Below are positions 43,113 to 51,342 of a stretch of DNA of 64,000 nucleotides, piece after piece. The DNA is from Mycobacterium sp. (GTDB taxonomy: Bacteria > Actinomycetota > Actinomycetes > Mycobacteriales > Mycobacteriaceae), in NCBI GenBank assembly GCA_016197405.1, contig JACPVR010000023.1, positions 1 to 64,000 on the forward strand. The letters run 5' to 3'. The notes below the pieces were generated by a model. That model saw only the letters and a program-made list of their open reading frames with translations. It had not been told where the DNA came from and did no database searches. Within the stretch, counting starts at the first letter, position 1; every line of letters starts with the position of its first letter. The translations under genes and the position numbers were made by a program.

Positions 43113-44720
43113 GTGACCGCTCTGGATCTTTTCGTCAGCCCGTTGGGCCGGGTGGAGGGTGACCTCGACGTCCGGGTCACCATCGACGACGGCGTGGTGA
43201 CCTCCGCATGGACCGAGGCTGCGATGTTCCGCGGTTTCGAGATCATCCTGCGCGGCAAGGATCCGCAGTCCGGGCTGGTGGTGTGCCCGCGTATCTGCGG
43301 TATCTGCGGTGGTAGTCACCTGTACAAGTCGGCCTACGCGCTCGACACCGCATGGCGAACCCACATGCCGCACAACGCAACGCTGATCCGCAACATCTGT
43401 CAGGCCTGCGAGACACTGCAGTCGATTCCCCGGTACTTCTACGCGTTGTTCGCCATCGACCTGACCAACAAGAACTATGCGAAGTCGGCTCTCTACGACG
43501 AGGCCGTCCGCCGCTTCGCCCCCTATGTCGGCACGAGTTACCAGCCCGGTGTGGTGTTGTCGAACAAGCCCGTCGAGGTCTACGCCATCTTCGGCGGGCA
43601 ATGGCCGCATTCGAGCTTCATGGTTCCCGGTGGGGTGATGTGCGCACCCACGCTGTCCGATGTCACCCGCTCGATCGCCATCCTCGAGCACTGGAACGAC
43701 AACTGGCTGGAAGGTCAGTGGCTCGGATGTTCGGTGGACCGCTGGCTGGACAACAAGACCTGGCAGGACGTGCTGGCCTGGGTCGACGAGAACGAGGCCC
43801 AGTACAACAGCGATTGCGGGTTCTTCATCCGGTATTGCCTCGACGTCGGACTGGACAAGTATGGGCAGGGCGTGGGCAACTACATCGCCACCGGAACCTA
43901 TTTCGATCCCGCGCTGTATGAGAACCCGACGATCGACGGCCGCAACGCCGCGTTGATCGGCCGTTCCGGGGTATACGCCGACGGCACCTACTACGAGTTC
44001 GATCAGGCCAACGTCCGCGAGGACGTGACCCACTCGTTCTACGAGGGAAGCCGCCCCCTGCATCCGTTCGAGGGTGAGACGAAACCGATCGACCCCGAGC
44101 TGGGCCGTAAACAGGGCAAGTACAGCTGGGCGAAATCACCGCGCTATGCCGTCGGGGAGCTGGGCAACATCCCGCTGGAGGCAGGTCCACTGGCCCGGCG
44201 CATGGCCGCCGCCGGTCCCGACGCCGCGGCACACCAGGACAACGACCCGCTGTTCGCCGACATCTACAACACCATCGGCCCGTCGGTGATGGTGCGCCAG
44301 CTGGCCCGCATGCACGAGGCGCCCAAGTACTACAAGTGGGTCAGGGGGTGGCTGGACAGCCTCGAACTCAAGGAGAGCTTCTACAGCAAGCCCACCGAGT
44401 ACGCCGAGGGTAAGGGGTTCGGCGCGACGGAGGCCGCGCGGGGTGCCCTGGCCGACTGGATCGTCATCGAGGACAACAAGATCAAGAACTATCAGGTCGT
44501 CACACCGACGGCGTGGAATATCGGGCCGCGCGACGGCGCCGATGTGCTGGGACCCATCGAGCGGGCCCTGGTGGGATCGCCGATCGTGGACCCCGAGGAT
44601 CCCGTCGAACTCGGTCACGTGGCGCGCAGTTTCGACTCCTGCCTGGTGTGCACCGTGCACGCCTACGACGGCAAGACCGGGCGCGAACTGTCCAAGTTCG
44701 TGATCAACGGGATGGTGTGA
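43113..44720 (+). CDS. hucL: Group 2a [NiFe] hydrogenase large subunit HucL
   Basis: HucL holds the NiFe(CN)2CO centre. In the 535-residue protein the first motif is C-P-R-I-C-G-I-C-G-G-S-H near residue 60 and the second is D-S-C-L-V-C-T-V-H near residue 512. Nineteen residues after that histidine form the C-terminal peptide that a maturation protease removes. The second motif has D-S-C where most hydrogenases have D-P-C. The start is a GTG with AAAGG upstream. By analogy with M. smegmatis Huc the enzyme should oxidise atmospheric H2 with high affinity and low oxygen sensitivity; activity here is inferred. Confidence 0.93.
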   Translation: MTALDLFVSPLGRVEGDLDVRVTIDDGVVTSAWTEAAMFRGFEIILRGKDPQSGLVVCPRICGICGGSHLYKSAYALDTAWRTHMPHNATLIRNICQACETLQSIPRYFYALFAIDLTNKNYAKSALYDEAVRRFAPYVGTSYQPGVVLSNKPVEVYAIFGGQWPHSSFMVPGGVMCAPTLSDVTRSIAILEHWNDNWLEGQWLGCSVDRWLDNKTWQDVLAWVDENEAQYNSDCGFFIRYCLDVGLDKYGQGVGNYIATGTYFDPALYENPTIDGRNAALIGRSGVYADGTYYEFDQANVREDVTHSFYEGSRPLHPFEGETKPIDPELGRKQGKYSWAKSPRYAVGELGNIPLEAGPLARRMAAAGPDAAAHQDNDPLFADIYNTIGPSVMVRQLARMHEAPKYYKWVRGWLDSLELKESFYSKPTEYAEGKGFGATEAARGALADWIVIEDNKIKNYQVVTPTAWNIGPRDGADVLGPIERALVGSPIVDPEDPVELGHVARSFDSCLVCTVHAYDGKTGRELSKFVINGMV

Positions 44721-44790
44721 CCTGCCCTCGGCACCGGCTCGAGCCGACACCGGCGATTCCCCGGCGGACCCCGATCAGCCGGGTTGCCAG

Positions 44791-45564
44791 GTGCTGGTCG
44801 TCGGGTGTGGCAATCTGCTGCGCGGCGACGACGGCGTCGGACCGGTCCTGGTGCGCCATCTCTGGGAACGCGGCGTGCCCGACGGAGCCAAGCTCGTCGA
44901 CGGTGGTACCGCGGGTATGGATGTGGCGTTCCAGATGCGCGGGGCGGCAAAGGTCGTCATCATCGACGCCGCTGCCACGGGCGCGGCAGCAGGCACCGTC
45001 TACCGGGTACCCGGCGAAGAACTCGCCGACCTGCCGCCGCTGCAGGGCCTCCACACCCACATGTTCCGCTGGGATCACGCCATCGCGTTTGCGCGGTGGG
45101 CGCTGGGGGAGGACTGCCCGACCGACATCACGGTATTCCTGATCGAGGCCGCCGGTGTCGAGTTCGGCGCGGAGCTATCCGAAACAGCTTCGGCGGCAAT
45201 GGAACTGGTGATAGACACCATCGAACGGGACTATCTGGCGCCGTTGCGACCGGTCGGAGAACAGGAGGCATCGGTAGAGTTCACCGCCGACGGCTACCTG
45301 CGCCTGGACGCCGCACTGGCGGCAGCCCGCTTCCCGTCGGACGCGGTGATCGCGGTCATCCGCGACGGGTGCTTCTGGCTCGTCCCGTTACGGGGCCCAC
45401 GCAGCGGTGGTCTGTTGCTCAAACAGCGCAACCCGGCCGGCGACCGTTCTGTGCTCGTCGCCGAACTGGCCGAGCGAGCCGCATTGTGCGGTGTGGTCCG
45501 CGCCTACTGGGACGAACACGCCTGTGCACTGCGAATACCCGTCGGTGTGGATGCGCAGTGGTGA
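44791..45564 (+). CDS. Hydrogenase maturation endopeptidase with extra C-terminal domain
   Basis: Residues 1-150 are a HybD/HupD-like protease: G-C-G-N-L-L-R-G-D-D-G-V-G at the N-terminus, an aspartate in I-I-D-A-A and H-T-H-M-F-R-W-D-H supply the nickel-sensing site. It should cleave the tail of HucL after nickel insertion. Residues about 163-257 form an additional domain (A-D-G-Y-L-R-L-D-A-A-L, then I-R-D-G-C-F-W-L-V-P-L-R-G-P) that standard proteases of about 150-190 residues lack and that I do not recognise. The GTG at 44791 puts the motif at the usual place; no good ribosome-binding site is visible. The next gene overlaps by four bases. Confidence 0.87.
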   Translation: MLVVGCGNLLRGDDGVGPVLVRHLWERGVPDGAKLVDGGTAGMDVAFQMRGAAKVVIIDAAATGAAAGTVYRVPGEELADLPPLQGLHTHMFRWDHAIAFARWALGEDCPTDITVFLIEAAGVEFGAELSETASAAMELVIDTIERDYLAPLRPVGEQEASVEFTADGYLRLDAALAAARFPSDAVIAVIRDGCFWLVPLRGPRSGGLLLKQRNPAGDRSVLVAELAERAALCGVVRAYWDEHACALRIPVGVDAQW

Positions 45565-45833
45565 CCGCCGTGGACGAGCGTCGAAAGCCCCCTGGACCGA
45601 TCCGGCAACCGACCGTCGCACGTGCCGACAGTGCCGCCGACGATGCCCTGGCGGTCGAGACCGTCGTCGTCGAGGAGCGCGGGCAGTACGCCGTCGACAT
45701 CGTCGTGGTGTTCGCCGACGCCGTGGTACGCAAACGCATCAGCACTCATCGCAGCAGGCGTCGCGCGGAATTGAGTGCCAGCCTGATCAAACGCGCCGCC
45801 GAACGTGACCTGCCCGGACCGCTGCGCGGATGA
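45561..45833 (+). CDS. Small protein of the huc operon, 90 aa, unknown function
   Basis: The GTG overlaps the protease stop (GTGA), and the 90-residue frame sits between the protease and the TPR gene in the same direction. The first 30 residues are polar and Pro/Ala-rich. The rest reads as two strands (T-V-V-V-E-E, A-V-D-I-V-V-V-F) and a basic helix (R-S-R-R-R-A-E-L-S-A-S-L-I-K-R-A). No family was recognised. Operon position suggests a part in Huc assembly or function. Confidence 0.7.
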   Translation: MTAVDERRKPPGPIRQPTVARADSAADDALAVETVVVEERGQYAVDIVVVFADAVVRKRISTHRSRRRAELSASLIKRAAERDLPGPLRG

Positions 45834-45849
45834 GAGAAATGGGAGCGCC

Positions 45850-47112
45850 GTGACCGAGACCGTGGTCGCCATGACCGCAGCAGATATCGCTGTACGTCCA
45901 CAACCGTTGGGTGCCTTCGGTTTACCGCTGGGATATCTGCTGGTGCCGTCGGGGCCCGATACCGAGTCCGCACGCCGAGCACTGCTGTCAGGCAATGTGC
46001 CCGACGAGTGGCCGACGCAGATGGCAGCCCACCGGCATGCGCTGGCCGGCGACCGTGAGGCCGCGCTGGCCGCCTTGACCGCGCAGCACAGCGACGACCC
46101 CGTCACCCGGTACAACCGGTTCGTCCTGGATCCCGACCACGCCACCGAAGCGGAGGTCCACGAAATACGCGCGGCTCTCGGTGAATTCGGTGTGTTGGTC
46201 GATCTGGTGTCCTTCGTGGTCGGTCGCTGCGACACCGTCCCGGATCCCGGGGATTCCGACGGCGAGCTGGCAGCGGTGCTGCTGGCCGGCCAGGCCGCGG
46301 CGGTGCTCGCCGACGGCGGGCCCGGCCGCGCGGTGGCGCTGCTGGAGCGGGCCGTGGACGCCGCGGCGACGGTCGCCCAACCGTTGGCCGGGGTGCTGCT
46401 GGGTGCCTGCGCCGGTATCTGTCGCGACACCGGCGATCCCACTGCGTTGGCGCGATTGCAGAAGGCGCTACGCATGCTCGACGGTGCCGACGCCCTGCGG
46501 GTGGCGCGCGCCGAACTGCACCTGGCCGCGGCCGGACTGCTGCATGAGCAGGCGGCGCAACACCCCGAGCTGTTGGGATCAGCGGTCCCGCATTACCATT
46601 CGGCGCTACAGCTGGTTCGCCGCGAGGATGCGCCGGTGCTGTGGGCATCGGCACATGCCGATCTGGCCACCGCCTACCTGACGATGCCGATGGCCGAAGC
46701 GTCGAGTCAGCTACGTCTCGGTATCGCCGCGCAATCGCTGCGACAGGCACTGACGGTCTTCACCGCCGACGAGCACCCGCGCCGCTGGGCCAGCGTGCAA
46801 CTCAACCTGGCCAACTCACTGGTGTACACGCCCTCCAGACACCGGACCGACAACCTCGTCGAAGCCGTCGAGATCTACGAGGCACTGCTGGCGGCCCGCG
46901 ACCGGGACACCGACCCGTTGGGGCGCGCCCGGGTGCTGGCCAACCAGGGCAATGTGCTGGCCCACCTCGGACTTTTCGACCAGGCCAAGGCCAGACTTTA
47001 CGAGGCCCGGTTCCTGTTCGAGGAACTCGGCGACTCCGAGTCGGTGCGCACCGTGCGCGGGGTGCTCGACGAGGTGGCGCGCCAGACGGCGCTGACCCGC
47101 GACGGGGACTGA
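45850..47112 (+). CDS. TPR-repeat protein of the huc operon
   Basis: The 420-residue protein is almost wholly helical, with several degenerate tetratricopeptide units after residue 150 (A-V-A-L-L-E-R-A-V-D-A-A; A-V-P-H-Y-H-S-A-L-Q-L-V; A-V-E-I-Y-E-A-L-L-A-A; A-L-Y-E-A-R-F-L-F-E-E-L type helices). TPR proteins act as docking scaffolds, here probably in hydrogenase assembly. The GTG at 45850 has GGGAG upstream. The N-terminal 140 residues have no recognisable domain. It starts 16 bases after the 90-aa gene and ends seven bases before the NifU-Rieske gene. Confidence 0.82.
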   Translation: MTETVVAMTAADIAVRPQPLGAFGLPLGYLLVPSGPDTESARRALLSGNVPDEWPTQMAAHRHALAGDREAALAALTAQHSDDPVTRYNRFVLDPDHATEAEVHEIRAALGEFGVLVDLVSFVVGRCDTVPDPGDSDGELAAVLLAGQAAAVLADGGPGRAVALLERAVDAAATVAQPLAGVLLGACAGICRDTGDPTALARLQKALRMLDGADALRVARAELHLAAAGLLHEQAAQHPELLGSAVPHYHSALQLVRREDAPVLWASAHADLATAYLTMPMAEASSQLRLGIAAQSLRQALTVFTADEHPRRWASVQLNLANSLVYTPSRHRTDNLVEAVEIYEALLAARDRDTDPLGRARVLANQGNVLAHLGLFDQAKARLYEARFLFEELGDSESVRTVRGVLDEVARQTALTRDGD

Positions 47113-47119
47113 GGGTCCG

Positions 47120-48025
47120 ATGTCGACCGTCGCGCACGAGCAGGCGCCCACCACCGAACCCGATATCGACACCCTGGCTCAACGCGTCGACGATGCCGTG
47201 GCGGCGCTGGCCGGACTGGACCCCGCCGCCCGGGCGGCCGCCGAGGAGCTCAAAGCGGCCCTGGAGGACATCCACCGGGCCGGGTTGGTCACCATCGTCA
47301 AACGGCTGCGCGCCGACGACGCCACCCGCCCGGCGCTTCTCGAATTGGCCGACGATCCGGTACTGCGCCTGCTGTTCACCCTGCACGGCATCATCCGGCC
47401 CGATCCGATGGTTCTCGCCGACCGGGCGCTGGCTGCGGTGCGGCCCCAGTTGCACAGCCACGGCGGTGATGTCGCACTGGTGCGGGTCGACGCCGGCACC
47501 GCTTTCGTGCGGCTCGAAGGTGCGTGCAACGGCTGCTCGATGTCGTCGGTGACGCTGCGCGAGCTCGTGGAAAGTGCGCTCCTGCAAGGTGTTCCGGCGA
47601 TCACCGCGGTCGAGGTGCTGCCCGCCGAGCCGACCCCCACACTCATTCCGATCGAGGCGCTGCGGGTGGGCGTCAGGGCCGGCGACCCAGTGGCGGACGG
47701 ATGGGTCAACGTAGGACCGGCAGACCGCATTCCGCTCGACGATGTCAGCGCCACCACCCTGACCGGGGCGGGAGGTCCCGATGTCGCGGTGATCATCGTC
47801 AACATCGGCCAACGGCTTGCGGCGTACCGCAACGAATGCGCCCATGAGGCGCTGCCACTGGACAACGCTGTGCTCGATCTTTCCAGCGGCACCCTGACCT
47901 GTCCGTGGCACGGACTGTGCTACGACGCCGCGACGGGGGAGTGCCTGTCGGCCCCGGGGGCGCAACTGGAACAGCTGCCACTGCGGGTCGACCGCGGCGA
48001 TGTCTGGGTGCGGGTCGGGGGATGA
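47120..48025 (+). CDS. hucE: NifU-like/Rieske iron-sulfur protein (HucE type)
   Basis: The 301-residue protein has a helical N-terminus (1-100), a NifU C-terminal-like domain with the C-N-G-C pair (G-A-C-N-G-C-S-M-S near residue 136), and a Rieske-type [2Fe-2S] domain at the end (N-E-C-A-H near 239 and C-P-W-H-G near 261). In M. smegmatis a predicted Fe-S protein of this operon, HucE, is needed for H2 oxidation and proposed to relay electrons. I match it by layout and position. It lacks membrane segments. The next gene overlaps by four bases. Confidence 0.8.
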   Translation: MSTVAHEQAPTTEPDIDTLAQRVDDAVAALAGLDPAARAAAEELKAALEDIHRAGLVTIVKRLRADDATRPALLELADDPVLRLLFTLHGIIRPDPMVLADRALAAVRPQLHSHGGDVALVRVDAGTAFVRLEGACNGCSMSSVTLRELVESALLQGVPAITAVEVLPAEPTPTLIPIEALRVGVRAGDPVADGWVNVGPADRIPLDDVSATTLTGAGGPDVAVIIVNIGQRLAAYRNECAHEALPLDNAVLDLSSGTLTCPWHGLCYDAATGECLSAPGAQLEQLPLRVDRGDVWVRVGG

Positions 48026-49212
48026 GCCGTTATAGCGTGCGGCAGACCATCGACGGCCGCCCCGCCGGGCCGGCGCCTGCCGAGGAATGCGCTGCCACGC
48101 ATACCGGTGGCTGGCGACCCCAGCGCTGGCTGGGTGCGCCCGCACCGGGCGGGCTGGCGTTGCCACCGGCCAGTCCCACGCCGGCCTGGATGTATTCTCC
48201 CCGCGGTGTTTTCATCGACGACCGGTACGTCGTGGTGGCCGATTCCGGTAACCACCGTGTGCTGATCTGGCATGGTCTGCCCACCTGTGACGAACAGCCC
48301 GCTGACGTGGTGCTCGGCCAACCGGACGGATTCTCCGAAGGCCGCGCGGCCGGCGGGCGTGGCCCGCAGCGCGGAATGAACCTGCCGACCGGTGTCGCGG
48401 TGATCGATGGCAGGCTGGTGGTGGCCGACGCCTGGCATCACCGCATCCTGGTCTGGGACGCGGTGCCACAGCGCGGCGATACCGCGCCCGACCTGGTGTT
48501 GGGGCAGGCGGGCGCCGAGGCCGTGGAACCCAACGGGGGTGGACCCTGCGGCGCGTCGACGTTCTACTGGCCCTTCGGATTTGCGTTGCTGGGCTCGCGA
48601 TTCTGGGTCGCCGACACCGGCAACCGCCGGGTGCTGGGTTTCGACCACGGCATACCAGAACCCGGCCAGGACGCCGATATCGTGCTCGGACAAGCCGATA
48701 CGACGGCACGCGAGGAGAACGGCGGACAATCCGTGGGTCCGTCGAGCTTCCGGTGGCCGCATGCGATCGCCGGAACCGGCGAGCTGTTGTTGGTCGCCGA
48801 CGCCGGCAACCATCGGGTGCTGGGCTGGTCGCCGAGGCCCGATGCCGACCGGGCCGCGGACCTGGTGCTGGGGCAGCCGGACTTCACCACCGCCGTCGAG
48901 TGGCCGTATGCGCCGCAGACCGGCGACCGCTTCCGTTTCCCGTACGACGTGGCCCTCGACGGCGGACGCCTGGCGGTGGCCGATACCGCCAACAACCGGA
49001 TCCTGATGTGGTCGGGCGCGCACGGCGCTGCAGGCGGTGCCGCCGACATCGTGCTGGCGCAACCCGACTTCGCCGCGAACGGGGAGAACCGCTGGGCCGG
49101 TGTGCACCGTGACACCCTGTGCTGGCCGTACGGGATATCGCTGCACGGTGATCTGCTCGCGGTGGCCGACTCCGGCAACAACCGGGTGATGATCTGGCGG
49201 CACATCCGATGA
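48022..49212 (+). CDS. NHL-repeat beta-propeller protein of the huc operon
   Basis: The 396-residue protein has about six NHL units, each with a strand run such as V-V-V-A-D-S-G-N-H-R-V-L-I-W, then D-V-V-L-G-Q-P or D-I-V-L-G-Q-A. This predicts a beta-propeller used for protein or ligand contacts. No signal peptide is seen, so it should be cytosolic. The ATG overlaps the NifU-Rieske stop and its own stop overlaps the next gene, so expression is tightly coupled to the hydrogenase operon. Its role is unknown; assembly or docking is the natural guess. Confidence 0.85.
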   Translation: MSRYSVRQTIDGRPAGPAPAEECAATHTGGWRPQRWLGAPAPGGLALPPASPTPAWMYSPRGVFIDDRYVVVADSGNHRVLIWHGLPTCDEQPADVVLGQPDGFSEGRAAGGRGPQRGMNLPTGVAVIDGRLVVADAWHHRILVWDAVPQRGDTAPDLVLGQAGAEAVEPNGGGPCGASTFYWPFGFALLGSRFWVADTGNRRVLGFDHGIPEPGQDADIVLGQADTTAREENGGQSVGPSSFRWPHAIAGTGELLLVADAGNHRVLGWSPRPDADRAADLVLGQPDFTTAVEWPYAPQTGDRFRFPYDVALDGGRLAVADTANNRILMWSGAHGAAGGAADIVLAQPDFAANGENRWAGVHRDTLCWPYGISLHGDLLAVADSGNNRVMIWRHIR

Positions 49213-50039
49213 GGCCGCGCATCGTCGCCGACGACGGACAGATCGGCTTCTACTGGACCACGCCCGACGGCACGCCGTGCACCCTGCAGTCGCTGGTCGC
49301 CTCCGATGACGAACCCGACCGATTGACCGCAACCCACCTGGCCGCCCTGGACGATGCGCTCATCGACGCCGCGGGGCGGTTCGGGGAACTGCTCGGTGGT
49401 GGCCGCCGGCCGGACCCGGACGAGCGGGCGGCGCTGACCGAGCTGCACCACAGCCTGGACGGGTTGTGCGCCGACTACGCGGCGGCGGCGGCAACCGGAA
49501 TCGGGGTGGATGCCCGGGCCGGCAAGATCATCGGCACCGCGGCCCTGATGTCGATCCTGGCCCGAGCACCGCTGGGCCTGCTCGGCCCGGCGCCGCTCGA
49601 CGGTGAACTGGATACCCCGTCGCCGGGCGTGGTCGGTGGATACGGCGATATGACGTCGGTCGACGAGCAGCGGCCCTGGAAGGGCGCACGCTGGGTGGTG
49701 CGCACCGAGTCCGGGCAACGGTTGCCGCTGACGCTGCAGATGCTGCTCTTCGACAGTTCCGGGGTCAACAAGGAGGCCGCGCGGCGCGAGCACCGCGAGG
49801 CGATCGAATCGGTGCTCGCCGCGGCCGGGCACCCCGATGCCGACCCGCTCGATGTGGCGTGCGCGCTGGACTGGCTGCTCTACGACTGGCTGATGGCACA
49901 TCGCGACGGGCCGGACAGCGCCGAGATCGTCATGGTCGGTGACGCGGCCACCCAACAACAGGTCGCCCGGATGATCGTGCGGGCCGCCGCGGCCTCGGTG
50001 GCCGCACGGGCCACCGTCGACCCGGCGCTGGCGATATGA
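49209..50039 (+). CDS. Last protein of the huc operon, 276 aa, unknown function
   Basis: The 276-residue soluble protein overlaps the NHL gene by four bases. It has a polar N-terminus starting M-R-P-R-I-V-A-D-D-G-Q-I-G-F-Y-W, a helical middle (about 40-120) and a C-terminal helical pair (about 190-275, L-D-W-L-L-Y-D-W-L). No metal motif, nucleotide site or membrane helix was seen and no family was recognised. It is convergent with hypB, five bases apart. Its operon position suggests a Huc-specific accessory role. Confidence 0.78.
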   Translation: MRPRIVADDGQIGFYWTTPDGTPCTLQSLVASDDEPDRLTATHLAALDDALIDAAGRFGELLGGGRRPDPDERAALTELHHSLDGLCADYAAAAATGIGVDARAGKIIGTAALMSILARAPLGLLGPAPLDGELDTPSPGVVGGYGDMTSVDEQRPWKGARWVVRTESGQRLPLTLQMLLFDSSGVNKEAARREHREAIESVLAAAGHPDADPLDVACALDWLLYDWLMAHRDGPDSAEIVMVGDAATQQQVARMIVRAAAASVAARATVDPALAI

Positions 50040-50044
50040 CCGGT

Positions 50045-50845
50045 TCAGCGGGCGGTCAGGAACGCGCGCACCCAGTCATACCAAATATCCATCCCCGCGC
50101 CGGTCCTGGCGCTCACCGGCAGCACCTGTGCGGTCGGATTGACCTGCCGGACATGAGCGATGTAGGTGTCGACATCGACATCCAGATACGGCACCAGATC
50201 GATCTTGTTGAGCAGTACGACATCGACCGAACGGAACATCACCGGATACTTCAGCGGTTTGTCCTCACCCTCGGTGACCGAGTAGACCATCGCCTTGGCA
50301 TGCTCGCCGACGTCGAATTCGGCCGGGCAGACCAGATTTCCGACGTTCTCGATGATCACCAGATCCAGTGCGGTCAGGTCGAGGCCGGCCAGGGCGCGGT
50401 TCACCATCGGTGCGTCGAGATGGCATTCACCGCCGAAACCGTTGTCGGTGTTGAGCAATGAGATCTGTGCGCCCCGCCCACCGAGCTTCACCGCGTCGAG
50501 GTCCGTGGCGATATCGCCCTCGACGATACCGACGGCGATGTCGCCGGCCAGCCGGTCGAGGGTCGCAGCCAGAATGGTGGTCTTGCCCGACCCGGGTGAG
50601 CTCATCAGATTCAGCGCGCGTATCCCGTTGTCCGCGAACAGTGTGCGGTTGATATCGGCGCGGGTGTCGTTCTCGGCGAAGATCGACTCGAGGATCTCGA
50701 TACGCTGCCCACCGGTCTGGTAGCCGTGATGGTCGCCGTGATCCCCGTGACCGCCGCCCGCCCCCTGGTCGGCCTGCGGGCCGTCGTCGTGGGAGTGCGG
50801 GTGCGAATGCACCGTGCCGTCATCGTGGCGGTGAAACCTACCCAT
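50045..50845 (-). CDS. hypB: Hydrogenase nickel incorporation GTPase HypB
   Basis: HypB uses GTP to help deliver nickel to the hydrogenase large subunit. The 266-residue protein has a His-rich N-terminal tail (ten histidines in the first 40 residues) that can bind or store nickel. The GTPase motifs follow: S-S-P-G-S-G-K-T-T near residue 82, I-E-N-V-G-N-L-V-C-P near 165 and N-K-I-D-L near 212. It is downstream of hypA, 12 bases apart. It runs opposite to the huc operon, so the pair has its own promoter, shared with or close to that of hypF. Confidence 0.94.
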   Translation of the reverse strand: MGRFHRHDDGTVHSHPHSHDDGPQADQGAGGGHGDHGDHHGYQTGGQRIEILESIFAENDTRADINRTLFADNGIRALNLMSSPGSGKTTILAATLDRLAGDIAVGIVEGDIATDLDAVKLGGRGAQISLLNTDNGFGGECHLDAPMVNRALAGLDLTALDLVIIENVGNLVCPAEFDVGEHAKAMVYSVTEGEDKPLKYPVMFRSVDVVLLNKIDLVPYLDVDVDTYIAHVRQVNPTAQVLPVSARTGAGMDIWYDWVRAFLTAR

Positions 50846-50857
50846 GGTGAATACCTT

Positions 50858-51193
50858 TCATGTCACGTCCACCGAGGTGACCAGGAACTCGTCGCCACCG
50901 ACGACGCTGACCTCCGCGCTGGTGCAGTGCGGGCACTGTACCGACCAGCGAGAGGTGATCTCCGAGGTTGCGCCACACGAACGACAGTCCACCACGGCGG
51001 GCACCAGTTCGAGCTCGAGACGCGCGTCGCAGAGGTCCTCGTGCTCGCGAATGATGCTCCAGCAGAACGTCAACGCATCAGGAACCACCTGCCGAAGCGC
51101 CCCGACGCGGACCCGGACCACCTCCACATGCCGGCCCTGCGAATGCGAAGTCACCACACCTGCGATGGCATGACACAACGACAGTTCGTGCAC
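50858..51193 (-). CDS. hypA: Hydrogenase nickel insertion protein HypA
   Basis: HypA is the nickel-binding metallochaperone partner of HypB. The 111-residue protein starts at a GTG read as M-H-E-L-S, whose His2 and Glu3 bind nickel. It has a structural zinc site made of C-R-S-C and C-P-H-C (about residues 70-90). The length is typical. It is divergent from hypF across 149 bases. Confidence 0.92.
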   Translation of the reverse strand: MHELSLCHAIAGVVTSHSQGRHVEVVRVRVGALRQVVPDALTFCWSIIREHEDLCDARLELELVPAVVDCRSCGATSEITSRWSVQCPHCTSAEVSVVGGDEFLVTSVDVT

Positions 51194-51342
51194 GGATATC
51201 GTCGCCTCCTCAGGGGTGAGGGTACCGCCGGAATATTTCTGCTCAATAGCGATTGTCGCCGTTTTGCCAGGGGACTAACGTGATCTCCGAAGAACCCGTG
51301 CGCAGCCCGCAGTCACGGGTCGTTGAATCGCTCCGGAGGTCG

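Noticed and set aside
42146..43258. 370-codon minus-strand frame across hucS
   Set aside because: It is antisense to hucS and enters hucL; the cysteine motifs of HucS show which strand is coding.
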